From Aedes albopictus (lineage: Eukaryota; Arthropoda; Insecta; Diptera; Culicidae): a stretch of DNA of 64,000 bases. Both the position numbers and the translations under genes were made by a program. The notes below the pieces were generated by a model. The model did not search any database. It worked only from the letters and a program-made list of their open reading frames with translations, and was not told the DNA's origin. Of the stretch, positions 20,131-31,910 are shown one piece after another; position 1 is the first letter of the stretch; each line of letters starts with the position of its first letter. The stretch lies in the NCBI RefSeq assembly GCF_035046485.1, contig NC_085138.1, positions 340,950,263 to 341,014,262 on the forward strand, written 5' to 3'.

Positions 20131-22860
20131 GAGATCAAGTTTGGTAAAGGATTACCTCCTTCATAATCAGCAATTACGATGGTTCGCTTCTGGAATCAAC
20201 AATGAGATGGAATTTGCTTGACGACGCTTTTCTACGTGGTCCAATTTTTCTACGTCTTTGACGTTTCGTGGTTTTGTTGTTTACGATTCTGACTTAGGAA
20301 ATTTTACCATATTTCATGGGTGGTTAGGTTTGATTCAATATGTGGGATCAAACCGGGATTCCTCCAAGAAATCTTTTGCGGGTTTCCTACAAATTTGGTT
20401 CAGGGCTCCTCCAGGAGTTTCTTATAGGATTCCTAGAGAGTTCTTGATGAGATTTTCAGATTGAGATTCAGATGAGATTACTTCAGGAGATATTACGAAA
20501 AAAATAATAAAGCATTACAAATGCATATTGAAATATAACATCATTAACCATCAAAGATGAGGAATATATGTAAAATATTTGAAATCATTGATATAATTAC
20601 ATTTAATTTCACAGTACTTAACACTCAGTTCACTCTGGCTGAACAAAAACATTGGGATATGGTATATAGTTCAGTGTGGCTGACTCTGTTTCTTTGTTTC
20701 AGAGAAAACCAGTCGGATTGTGAAAAAAAATCTCGATTTTTCCTCGTCTGAAGTTAAAGTAAATATCACTCATAATCCTTAACATGAATCAGAGAGAACG
20801 CGCTCAGTATAGTAGCACGGAGATTTCAAAATAGTTTGAAATATGAACGCGGAAGCCCTCCCAGCTCAGCAATTGCCACCCATGTTTTTTTTTTTTCATA
20901 GGCCATGCATTGTGCAGGCACAGAGCAAGAGTGATTATGTCAAATGCTGTCCTAGCATGTCCTGAGCCTGAGATGTGAAAGTGGCTTCAAATTTATGCTG
21001 GTCAAAGAAAACCATGAAAATGTTCTGCCAAAGTGAACCAAGACAAAACAAATTCCATAAATACGAAAAAGATCCGAACTAGGATCATTTGAGTGATAAC
21101 CAAGCGCGTTACCTCTAGGTCATTTTACCTAGCTGAAGGTCAGTCGTTAAGTCAGAATCAAGTTTTAAACATTCTTCTCAAGGATGGTTTTCGTGAAAAC
21201 GCCATTTTTCGATCAGCCAAAGCGAACCAAGTGTTAAAGTATCAGTATAAGGTGTATCGACATAACGCAGGTATTCAAACTCACTTGATTTTTGAATTGT
21301 TGAGAATAAATTAATTTTAAAATGCAGTGGATTTGGTTCACTCTGGCTGAATGTGATTTGGAAAAAACGGCGATCAGGTTCATCGACATATAACACAAGT
21401 TTACAAAATAAAATGAAAGTCGTGAACTTCTGTCAACGACCAAAATTTTTGATGCACAATTTAGTGCTGATTTCGAAACCGACCTTCAAAAAATTTAAAG
21501 TAGAACAGTTTTTGAGTTTTAGCTCAATATCGAGTTTTACAACTTTTCAAAATATGAAATTTACTAAAATTCAAATATATTGCGTTTTGTTCAACCAATT
21601 TTAAATCTTTTTCCATAAATTGAAAGCTGAATACAATGCCATCCGATCATCTGAATACAGGTTTTGCGTCAGAGTGATGAAATTCAAGATATTGACGATT
21701 TTTAGGGACGATCTTCTTAAATTTTAGCAAAATTCCCAAAATTTTTTGAACAAATGTATTTTTTTAATAAGAAAAAAACCAACTTAAAAATTCTTTCTCG
21801 ACGTTTATTTGACATATCATATGTAGGCGAGTTACAGTAAAAATTTCAGCTCAATCGGAGCATTGGTTACAGAGAATGAGATGTTTAAAGTGAGCGACTT
21901 TGCTTAAAAATAGAACAAAAATCGATTTCAAATCATCAACCTTGTATGGAAAGTCGAAAAAATTTCCGCTCTACTGTATTTTTTTTCCTTCGCGTTTTCG
22001 AACTCATGGCATGATTCTACACCAAAAATGATCATCAGCTTACCGAGTTCAAAAATGCTGTAAACTAGTGTAATTAGATCCTTTCTAATTACGTGTTCAT
22101 TCTCTCACGGATTGTTACTATGAGTCGGTTAGAAGTTAGAAATCTGACGGCGATGAGGAAAATTTGAAATGTTCATCATCTAAATCAATACTAAAATATT
22201 TCGCTGATTCTATAAAATGGTTTACAGTTCACTCTGGCTGGGTGCTATTTCATTTTTTGTATGTTCTGCCAAACAGAAATTTTGAATTTACTCCACGAAG
22301 AGCTGTAAGAATTACTGGATTTTTACACTGAAGGTAGATCATCATATTCTTCATCCAATGGTTAAGGAAACTCATTTTTTCAAAAAATGGTCTTTGGTTC
22401 GGTTTAGCAGAACCCCGACCATATACAACACAGAACAGATATTTTGCCCTATTACCCTATTATATTGGATAACAATTTCCAATGACAGGATGACGAGGTT
22501 TCATATATTGGTTTGGGTCCATCAGTCATCCTGGAATTGTGTTTTGAATGGCATTTAGCTTTTTAGTAGACAGTCATTGCTGCTGCTTTCATAGCTTGAG
22601 TTTTGTCTAGGAATTTCTAATCCTAAGGGGGCATCCTGAATCAGATTTAAATGTGAGACGTCTACACTTTGATGTCTCTGTTGGGAAAGTCTTCTAGTTA
22701 ATATCAGTGCCCGAAATGACCTAAATGTAGGCCATCAATAAGAGGCAGATGATATCTCAAGATGCTCTATTACTTCAGAGCATTACAAATGTGCATTTCA
22801 CTTGGGAAAATATGAGCAGGTTAAAATAGAACACGTAACACAAAAATAAAACTTGTAACA
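20131..22860. other. AT-rich spacer with a recurring 15-bp phrase
   Basis: The phrase gttcactctggctga occurs at 20628, 21336 and (one base changed) 22227. Inverse forms lie at 21213-21228 and about 21032. A short GGAATTCC-type patch is at 20340-20460. No ORF above 91 codons and no recognisable domain is present. The phrase probably marks ends of MITEs whose limits I could not settle. Confidence 0.4.
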
Positions 22861-23400
22861 GAGTTCCTAAATTCCTTCGAAATTCCTACCGAAATTTCTC
22901 TACCAATTAATTCTGAGATACAGTGACCCCACACCGATTTATGAATCACCATGTTGATTAAATGAGTGATCCATAAGCTGTGGTCATTTTTGCCGATTCA
23001 TAAATTGTGGGATCACTGTAACTCCGGTAATTTCTTCCGTAGTTTTTCCACAAATTTATTGTAGAAATAACTCTTAAGATTTACTTCTGTGTTTCCTCAG
23101 GAGCTTTATCTGAGATTGTTTTGGGGTACCTACAGAAATTTCCTCAAAGATCCTTTCTGGGATTCCTAAAAGGTTACTCCAGGAACTCCTTTCAGGATTG
23201 CTTCTGGGACTTCCAGGATTTCATCCGGAATACCTCTAGGAGTTCTCTCAGAAATTGCTTCAGGAATTTCTTCCATAATAGCTACAGAAACTTCTCCCAA
23301 AATTTAGTCTGGGATTGCTTCCATGAATTTCATGCGAGATTCCTTCCGGAATTCCTTCTGGGATTTCTTAAAGAATTCTTTCTGAGATCTTTCTAGGAAG
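22861..23400. repeat. Decayed GGAATTCC-type repeat, C-rich orientation
   Basis: Dense phrases such as gggattcctaaaaggtt, aggaactcctttcagg and ggaattccttctgggatt run to 23396. The 91-codon frame at 23121-23396 is a by-product of the repeat (rich in F, R, N, S) and not a gene. A 98-bp MITE has landed inside. Confidence 0.65.
22921..23018. mobile_element. 98-bp MITE flanked by TA
   Basis: CAGTGACCCCACACCGATTT at the left is the imperfect inverse of the right end ATAAATTGTGGGATCACTG. TA lies on both sides (22919-22920 and 23019-23020), the target duplication of Tc1/mariner-type elements. It is too short to code. Confidence 0.65.
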
Positions 23401-24230
23401 CCCAAAATAGTAGTTTACGCAGGTGCTGAATGAAGATTTTACAGTACGAGTTGTACATTTACGTATTAAAACGACGAATGCTATAAAAATCGAGTTCTGC
23501 ATCGAGTTGTGTACAACGTTTTTTGCAATTTCATAAATTACCATGTGAGGAAAGCTTTCAACATTTTTATTTTTCATCAAACTGCATACTGATGTTCATA
23601 GCCATGTATGAGAAAGTCTGATCATAGCTGGTCATACTGGGCAGTTGTCACAATTTTTCAAATCTGGCGTCCAAAAAGCATCGAGAAGTTGATCAAAACT
23701 GACGAAGATGAGCGGTTCTGATTCGGATATTCCTCTCGATGTCGAAACGGCCGCCGAAGTTGCCCTGGCTGGTGTTCTATCAGATAAATCATAACAAGTA
23801 TGTTTTGAAAATGAAAATTCCAGAAAACAGAATTGCTGCATAGCACCAAAAAACAGTGCTGTAATGGTTCATTACGTAACGCAAATCATCACAGCACTGA
23901 TAATTTATTGTGGTAAAGTAGGCCTTTTCTTGGCAGATTTGCGTAAAGTAAAATAGCCTATTTCGATGAGAAATGGCAAAAAACTTATTTTAGTATACCT
24001 CCAAGAACTATCATAGCAACTGCTACATGCAGTGCCCTATTATGTACCAGTCTAATATCATAGCAAACCATCATTAGTTCCATGCACCGAATAGCCACTA
24101 CTTAACCGGCATTTATAAGTGTTGAGATTGAGACTAACTATGGCTTACAAACTTCTCAATAGACCCAGCTGATGACTCCCGGATAACTAGCTCAGCAGTA
24201 TGGGACCCTTGTCATAGTCAGCTAAAAGGC
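23401..24230. other. Spacer without a recognised gene
   Basis: AT-rich sequence. Two overlapping minus-strand ORFs of 60-70 codons near 23632-23849 show no domain. Nothing else is seen. Confidence 0.4.
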
Positions 24231-25117
24231 CGCCCAAGTAACACAGAAAACATCTTTGAAAATTAAATTTGAAAAAGATGTTATAGTACAGTACTAAACT
24301 CGTATCTGTATATATCTTATGTTGAAATCATGTTTGAACTATGTGTGGCAGTAACAAGCTACTGGAAAATCTTATCAACATCACCAAAAACTATATTAAA
24401 AACGTGAATTTAACGTTGATTAGATTAGTTTTTTTTTGTATAAAAGGTATAAACATGAAACAATATAATTGCCTTATTGATCACAAATAAAATTTCTGTA
24501 CCCTAAAAGCACATCAATAATACAATATAATTGAAAATATCATTCCAAAACTTCCTGACGTTACTGTGTCAAGAACCCACCATGTTGCATGTCCGAAAAC
24601 GTGTTGGAAAATCTCACAAAAATAAGAGAGATAACAAAAACCTTCTTTCTTGCTTTCAATCCGATTGAAAGCGAATGAATTTATAAAAAGTGAATGTGTT
24701 TATTTCACCATAAATTTTGAATGGCACATGCAATTAAGTCATAGTGCCCATCGAGAAGGCATCTTACAAATGAAATGTGACTTGAAAATTATCTTGAGCC
24801 ATTACTAAATATGACATTCATAATAGGTGACATATTTATTTGCAGTGCGCGGTTGATAATTAGTATTTTTCATGCTAGTAATAAGTAAGTAGTTACGATG
24901 TTTCTGAGAACATATTCTAAACTTAAATTTATGTTATAAGAATGTAAAGAAAAACATCTTTAGTAACATCAAAGATGTTTTATAAGCCGCCATTTTTTAC
25001 ATTTTTTCGGTGATATAAGTGTACGAAAAAATGTTTCCTGTATTTGAAACAAAACATGTACATTTGTATGAAACATGTATTATATACAGTAATGTAACAA
25101 GTTGTGTTACTTGGGCG
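24231..25117. mobile_element. MITE with CGCCCAAGTAACACA inverted ends
   Basis: The 15-bp left end CGCCCAAGTAACACA is matched by its exact inverse TGTGTTACTTGGGCG ending at 25117. The interior of about 887 bp is AT-rich, with several aacatctttga/aaagatgtt phrases that pair near the two ends. No ORF is seen. The target duplication is not clear. Confidence 0.65.
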
Positions 25118-25481
25118 ACATGCTGCTGAGTAACTCGGAAGCCTGGATGCAAAAACTGAGAAGTTCTTATTGGCTTGGTGTTTTGGTTCTGGCTTACCTG
25201 AAAGGCAGCGGTGTGGTTGATTGAGCAATTGCGTATTGCCCTGGAGGTAGCCTGGAGTTCCACGGCGTTACCTTCGTTGACAAAATCGACGGGCCACGGA
25301 CGAGACCGTATTAGCCACGCCGAGAAGGTTCTCCTTGGAGATTAGGACTTTCCTATCCGAGGCTTGAACAGTATGTCGAGCTGACCTACGGATCTATATG
25401 ATAATTATGTAGTGGTCAAAACAGGTCAGCGCACCTTCTTCCCAGGTATTTGTTCCAGCTAGTTTTCTAAAACTTAAGCTA
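25118..25481. other. GC-richer fragment of unknown origin
   Basis: The segment 25130-25400 is more GC-rich than its surroundings and contains phrases such as gagttccacggcgttacctt and acgggccacggacgagaccg. It looks like part of a retrotransposon or its untranslated region, but I cannot place it in a family. Confidence 0.25.
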
Positions 25482-26307
25482 CAGGGGATAGACAAAATGA
25501 TCAGGACGGGCAAAATTATCTATTTCTAAAAAAACGTTCAACTAGTTGTAACTTTTTGAAAAGTGCATCAAATGTTCTCAAATTTACACTGTAAATAGTT
25601 CAACTACTTGTGTAACTGAAATCAAAATTTGGAAATGATCGGGCTGTTCTGCACAAGATTTTAAAAAGTAAAGAAAAAGGTATAATTAGCCGATAGCCAA
25701 CATTGAGCTGTTATATCTTTGATTTCAATTAACCGAATGCAATGCAATTTTGATCGTCTATGACTCATGTAATGAGCTATGAAAATCTTTGGACTAAATT
25801 TAAACTAAACGCCAAATTATTCTAAACTTCAAAATCGTTTTAAAATTCTAGATGCTAATTATGGTTCAAATAAATGTCCTCTAATTGACTTGGATATAAA
25901 TATGTTTTGAAGAAAAGTAACAAAATTGTCGGTAATAAATTTAAAAAGTAATGGGATGCATATCGAACACATACCAATTTACTAAAATGTTTAAAAATAA
26001 ATGAAATCGCTATAACTTTTTCTCTTGTTCATTATTTCAAATTAAGTCAAACGTTTTCCAGAGCTCATTACATAACTCAAAAATAAAATTTCATTGCATT
26101 CGGTTCATTGAATCCGAAGATATAACAGCTCAAAGTGGCTATCGGATAATTATAGCTTTTTCTAGAATCTTTATAACTTTGTGCAGAATAGCCCGATCTT
26201 TTTCAAATTTTAAAGTGAAACTTGCACTTTTCGAAAAGTTACAGTTAGTTGAACAATTTTTGAAAAGTGAAAATTTTGCCTGCCCCGATCATATTGTCTA
26301 TCCCCAG
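25482..26307. mobile_element. Foldback MITE flanked by TA
   Basis: The left end CAGGGGATAGACAAAATGAT pairs with the inverse of the right end ATCATATTGTCTATCCCCAG. TA flanks at 25480-25481 and 26308-26309. Pairing extends deep into the interior (for example gatcgggctgttctgca against tgcagaatagcccgatc), giving imperfect arms of several hundred bases. There is no ORF. It is a mariner-type non-autonomous element by its TA target. Confidence 0.7.
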
Positions 26308-27340
26308 TAGATGAGTTTTATCACAAAATATTACTATTTAGAGCCTTTTGGAGATGGTTCTTACGGCCACACCCGGACTAACCACAGCCTGTAAAAGATT
26401 ATCTCAGGGAACATCACAATATATTAGTTTTGTACACAAAAAAATGATCGAAAATGTGATATTTTTCTAAAGAAAATCCCTGAGCCTGGATTTGTTTGTT
26501 TTGGTACAGTAAGGTACGGTGCCCGAAGCTCACTTAACTGATGAGCGTCCAAGTTCAATAATCTTGAACGTTCATGAGCATCAAGTTAACATGAAATCGC
26601 CTGAGCCGTGCTCGTGATCCGAGCTTTTTCAATACCTGCATCATTAATGGACGACCTCTGTATCCTGTTACAGATATCTCCTGTGGTTTCTCCAGAGATT
26701 CCTCCAGGATTTTCACATGGACTAAAAGCCACACACATGCTATATAAGAGCTATGGCAGCGCAAGTTTTTGTGGTATAGAAGTTCATTTGAAGTTATTTT
26801 AGCATTACGCTAGAATAACGTCATCTCAATTTCTACATAACTGAAATTTTCGCTGCCGTAACTCCCATATGGCAGGTGTGTTGCTTGGGGAGTATTTCAT
26901 GAATTCCTCCCAAGTTTCCTTTAACGATTTTCGAAACTCATGTTGGGAATTCACCTGGGGCTCCTTGTGGGATTCCCTCAGTAATTTTCCTGGGATTTTT
27001 ATTGATAGCTTTCTATACGAATTTCTCCCGAGATTCGTTGAGATATTGCTTCAAGGACTCTTCCCAGAATTCCAACCAGGATATCTCCAAGATTCTTTCA
27101 AGAGTACTACCTCCGATTCTTTTGAAGATTTCATCAACAAATTTTTCGGGAATGTATCATGAGACCCAACCTGAAGAATAACCGAACCTGAACCAAAACC
27201 TATCAAAATTATAAGAAAATGGGTTATGTTCCGCTGATGAACATTTTTTTTATTTCCTAAAACTTCACAGTGTGATATAAGGCCTCAAAGAAGCTTTGAA
27301 TGACGATTTAGGGATGGGGTATTAAAATAGGGTGAAAAAG
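26308..27340. repeat. Spacer, then decayed GGAATTCC-type repeat
   Basis: From 26308 to 26620 no gene is seen. From 26640 to 27165 the C-rich orientation repeat is dense (gagattcctccaggattt, gggattccctcagtaatttt). The 97-codon frame at 26869-27162 is a by-product of this repeat. Confidence 0.5.
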
Positions 27341-27345
27341 CGGCT

Positions 27346-27530
27346 TGTGTCTTGGTGGTCGTGCGGCTATAGTAACCAAGCATTTAGTCGTGCTGCGGAG
27401 CGTGGGTTTGATACCCGCTGCAGCTGTCAGGAAAAGTGTTTTCGGCTGTGCCACTGGGCGTTGCTCGCTAGCCGTTGTCTAGTGTCTAGTGATTTTTCAC
27501 GGAGATACTAAGGACAATGTAAGAGAGAGA
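27346..27530 (+). mobile_element. tRNA-derived SINE
   Basis: An RNA polymerase III A-box-like stretch (tggtcgtgcggctatag) is followed by a B-box, gggtttgataccc, at 27404-27416, with the spacing of a tRNA head. A tRNA-unrelated body follows (cggctgtgccactgggcgtt) and a GA-rich tail near 27520-27535. The 3' limit and target duplication were not resolved. Confidence 0.55.
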
Positions 27531-29100
27531 GAAGACATGCAAGGAAGGCTGCCTCAAAACAAATGCATGATGTTTCAAGGTGGATGCCGAAAAAATTGAC
27601 CAGCAGGGTTTGAAGAAAATGTGCTTAATGAGATTTTAATGTTTCTTTTTTAAGAAATGTTTTCAATGAGATTCAAGAAAGAATCAACAAGAGTTGTTGT
27701 ATCAGCAATTTTGAAAGGGGGTAGAGCTTTTTGAATCAACCAACAGGAGTTCCTAAAAGGTTTTAAAGCGTTTTCAGAGAAAGATGCTTTACCTGATTCA
27801 AACAACGTTTGCACCATTTCCCCTCTCTTAATGTTCATGATTATCCTTTTCCCCCTCAATGAACCACGGGGCCTACTTTTGCTTTTTCTCTTGAAAAAAT
27901 CCTGGATATATTCCAGGAAGGATTGTTGGTTAAATTCCTGAAGGAATTCTTGGAAAAATTACTGGTGGAATTCCTGGAGGGATTCTTGAAAATAAAATCC
28001 TGAAAGGATTCTTGCAGTCATTTTTGGCTGAATTTCTGGAAGGATTCTTGGAGGAGGTCCAGGAAAAAAAAATTCAAGGAATTCCAGGATAAATTCTAAT
28101 AACTAGGTCGGACTCGATTATCCGGAGTCGGGTTCTGAAGCTTCGCAAGCATATATCTCGTTTCTGGAGCGATTTTTGAAAAAAAAATCTTGAGAGATTC
28201 TTAGAGGAACTCCTGGATTTCCTGGAAGATTTATAGAAGAATTTGTGGAGGAATTCCTGGAGAGGCTTCCTAGAGGGAGTCCTATAAGAATTTTTGAAAA
28301 GATTGCTGAAGGAATTCCCGAATGGATTCTTGGAGAAAGTTCTGGAGGATATCAAGGAGAAATGTCTGACTAAAGTCCTGATGGAATTCCCAAATAAATT
28401 CCAGAAAACATCCCTGGATGAGATCTTGGAGCGATTCGTAGAGGAATTTCTGGAGAGATTTTTGTAGAAAATCCAGAAGAAGGAACTCCTAGAATTCCTG
28501 GAAGATTTATAGAAGAATTTGTAAAGAAAACCCTGGAATAATCTTCTCTGGAGAACTTTATGAATGAATCATTGAAGAACTATCTAAGAGAATCTCACTA
28601 TGATTTGCTGAATAAATCTTTACTGGAGTACATTAATGAATTAAAAATAAAGTTTTTTAAGGAGTTTCTGAAGCAACTACTGGAAAAATTCTCGTGAAAA
28701 AAAACTTTAACTTAATTCTGGAATCCTGGGGATATTCAGTTAGCAATTATTGAAGGAAACTTGAAAGGCACCCATGAAAGTATTTCTGAAATAATCCTCG
28801 AATATGAAAGAACCCTCAATGGAACTCCTAAAGGCATCCTCGAACAGACGACTGAATGCTTTTTCAAATCTTTGATGCAAAAGTAGCCCTTTGGATAATT
28901 AACCCAGAAGCGGTCGAGTCGTGTACTGAGTAGTCGCAGTATTACTGCCCTTACTGCTCTCTATAACAAGGGCAGCTTTGCATGCATACATGAAAAAATG
29001 CATAGGAAGAAGCCAACATTCTTAATTGAAATTCCGCCATTTTCACAACACTCTGAAATAGCAAAATTTATTCAATCAAAAATAAGCGGAGAGATAACAT
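27531..29100. repeat. Spacer, then decayed GGAATTCC-type repeat
   Basis: From 27890 to about 28560 purine-rich phrases such as ctggagggattcttgaaa and gaattcctggagaggcttcc are close to the satellite unit; decay increases to 28850. From 28870 to 29100 no gene is seen. Confidence 0.6.
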
Positions 29101-29788
29101 CCCGGATAGAGGTGAATGGCAAACCAAAAACAAAAGAATAACAAATTTTATTGTCATAACTTATTTTGTCATTCATGAGTTCTTCATGAAGAGCTTAAAA
29201 CAACATGTGAATAGCATAATATGATATCATATCAAAATATTCCATTCGCTTGTCATTTTGAAATTTGGAAGAATAACTACTGAATGTCTTATTTTGCTAT
29301 CATAACAAATTTTGCAATTGGTGAGATATTGTTGACCTTTTGCGAGTTTGATGAACTCTCAGTTTTGGCACTTATCAAGAACAACATAATGACAAAATTT
29401 GAATTTAGGTTATTCTAATGGTAAAATCTGATATTTGTTTGCAATTACTTTCCATCCAAAAAACTTATAAGTTTTCCTTTTGTTATTGGAATAAACAACT
29501 TGATATACTCTTCTTTTGGATGACAAGGGAATAACTGATTTTGATATTGTTCTATTTTCAATAACTCAATAATGGTATATTTTGCAATTCTCTATCTTAA
29601 TTTTTTTGTTCTTGGTTTGCCATTGTAATGTCAAAATTTGACATTCTTTAGTTATTTTATCGAACAATGTCAGTTATTATTTTTGCCCTTTTGTCACTTA
29701 TTTCAAACAAACCAATGACAAATTTTACCATTCAGTCATTCTTTTTGTTAATACTTGCAATTATTTTGTAATTAATTTCTGCCCGGGA
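29101..29788. mobile_element. MITE with TCCCGG inverted ends
   Basis: TCCCGGATAGAGG at the left opposes TTTCTGCCCGGGA at the right. The phrases caaaccaaaaac near 29123 and ttggtttgcca near 29612 also pair. The interior is AT-rich with repeated aataac/gttatt words and no ORF. Its ends resemble those of the MITEs at 10866 and 13123. Confidence 0.55.
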
Positions 29789-31019
29789 TTTTATAAGTAA
29801 ATGAAAATCAGCTCAATTGTTGATATTTTGTTAATTAGTAAAAAGCAGACAAAGCAGAAAACACTTTGACTTATCGAAACATGTTCAAAGTTTCAACTTT
29901 AATTTCATACGTTACATACAAAGACATTGATAAGGAATATCTCAGAAAAAGAGAAAAAGTAAATAAAAGTAAATTATTAATTTGTTTTCAAGCTGCTATG
30001 AACGAGCAAATGGTGTTCTTCACACGTATGTTAATAAGATTAGAATCAAGCGATGAAGTTTATGGAACCTTGCGTAACAGACTTTTCCTTAAACAAAAAT
30101 AAACTGAATGAAACATTTCAGATAACTTCTTAAAATGGAAAAAATATGTAATGACTGAAGATATTATTAGCGTCTAAGATCGTTACCTAAGGCAACTAAA
30201 GTTTATGGCATAATTCTGTTTGGTAAAAACAAAATTAAAAGATTTTAAACTGTTACCTGTAATTGATAGCTACTAGAAAGGAAATAAAAAGCCAAAGCGT
30301 GCCACCAAAGCACGATAGAGATACAATAGAAATATTATTGAATTGACTAGGTTAAGAGATGCCGTTGAATGTTTTGGATGTTAGCCTAACGCGTAATGGA
30401 GAAGCGGGAAAAAATCACAAATCAGGTGCACCAGCTTTTGAATCCACTGTTCGTTCGACGATATGGTATGGTATAGGGTAAGTGCTTAGGCTACAATGTT
30501 AGAAAACTTAACGAGATTGTACATTACTCAACGGTGCAGAATTCGAAAGCGAATCGATTATATAGGAAAATAGAACCCAATTAATGCTGTTGTAAACCAA
30601 TAGGAGAAATCACTTTAAAAATCCAAGAGAAATGATAATGTTTGAACAAACGAAAGAGATTTATCGAAACGCAAAAATCAAATAGAAGTTCCCAAACAAA
30701 GCTTGTTCAACCATGAAAACCGAAGAAAACGCGCATTATTGGTTTCATTCACCACAGAGTGTGGACATTTACTTCACATACACACAGCTTGACAAATATA
30801 GATAGAGAGAGACCACACAAAAGCTAGATGCGAACATTCTTAGAAATTGAAAAACAAAAAAAGCATAAACTAACAAACCACGGAGGGAAACGGAAGCTTG
30901 TTTACCCACTGGAAAACACAAAACAAAAACCAGACGATGTGCATTTATTTGATTTGGGTTGAGAGCAGAAAGAAAAACAGCGGTGCCATTTTTGGGGAAC
31001 ACAATACGGTAAACACGAA
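29789..31019. other. A-rich spacer, possibly untranslated region
   Basis: The sequence is A-rich and largely non-repetitive, unlike its neighbours. A 78-codon plus ORF at 29866-30102 has no recognisable motif. The stretch 30300-31019 has the texture of an untranslated region and leads directly into the possible exon at 31020. Confidence 0.3.
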
Positions 31020-31193
31020 ATGCAGTCCCTAAACATGGGGGAACGCGTGAGAGTTCGTGAGATCAATAAACGATTTTCGAAAAGAAAATGTTCTGGAGAA
31101 TTATTTTATTTCGTTGAGAATTCCATGAATCTTTCGGAACTTGAAAACAGGATGACAGCCTGGATTGTAAAGAAGGATACCAGCATATACGAG
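31020..31193 (+). CDS. Possible exon of an unrecognised gene
   Basis: An ATG opens a 58-codon frame (MQSLNMGERVRVREINKRFS at its start) that reaches GAG|GTAAGTG at 31193/31194, a near-perfect 5' splice site. The encoded piece is charged, with a short amphipathic stretch (ENSMNLSELENRMTAW) and no recognised domain. The region upstream is A-rich and non-repetitive, which fits a 5' untranslated exon. Downstream the sequence passes into decayed repeat, as an intron might. I found no partner exon, so this could be chance. The frame continues 13 codons past the donor if it is not spliced. Confidence 0.25.
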
Positions 31194-31249
31194 GTAAGTG
31201 TAAAGAAATATCGGTTTATGAAAAATGCCTAAAAACTTATATTTTCTAG

Positions 31250-31910
31250 AACTTTTGATGATTTTTATGCCGATTCTTAGGAAATTTCTTGCAAAATTTC
31301 CTGGAAAGATTCCTGGGGGATCTCCTATGAAAATCACTGGTAGTTTCGTTGATAAATTTATGATGAAATTCCATAAATTATAGCTAGAGGAAATTCTGGA
31401 AGGAACTATGGCGGAATACCTGGAAGGAATCCTGAAGTGATTCTTGGATGGTTTCTTGGAGGAATTCCTGAAAAATATCTCGGATAAATTTCATGAAGAA
31501 GATTCTTGGAGGAGTTCGTGAAGGAATTTCTTAAGGAATACATGTAGGAATTTCCGAATAAATTCTTGGAGATATTCCAGAAGGAGTTTCTGGAAAGATT
31601 CCTTTAGATATTCCTGGAGGGATTCCTGGAGAAATTCCGGCAAGGAATTTTAGAAGAATTCCCGGAGGAGATCCTGGAAGAATACCAGGGAGGAATCCTG
31701 AATCAGAGACAAGAGCATAGCGATAAATCTCTGAAAACAAATACTGGGTGGTTCCCTGGAGGATTAAGTGTCAAAAAACTCCAAGGTTCCCTTAAGAAAT
31801 TTTGTATAAAGGTATTTCTAGAAAAATGCTTGGAAATAATTCCCGAAAAAAAAGCTGGGAGACATCCCTGGAGAAATTCCTAGAGCGATTCTTGAATGGA
31901 TTTCTTAAAT
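31250..31910. repeat. Left flank of the satellite, decayed units
   Basis: The same 12-bp word is present with many changes (gattcctgggggatctcct, ggaggaattcctgaaaaata). Order improves towards 31911. This forms a gradient from decayed to homogeneous repeat. Confidence 0.75.
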
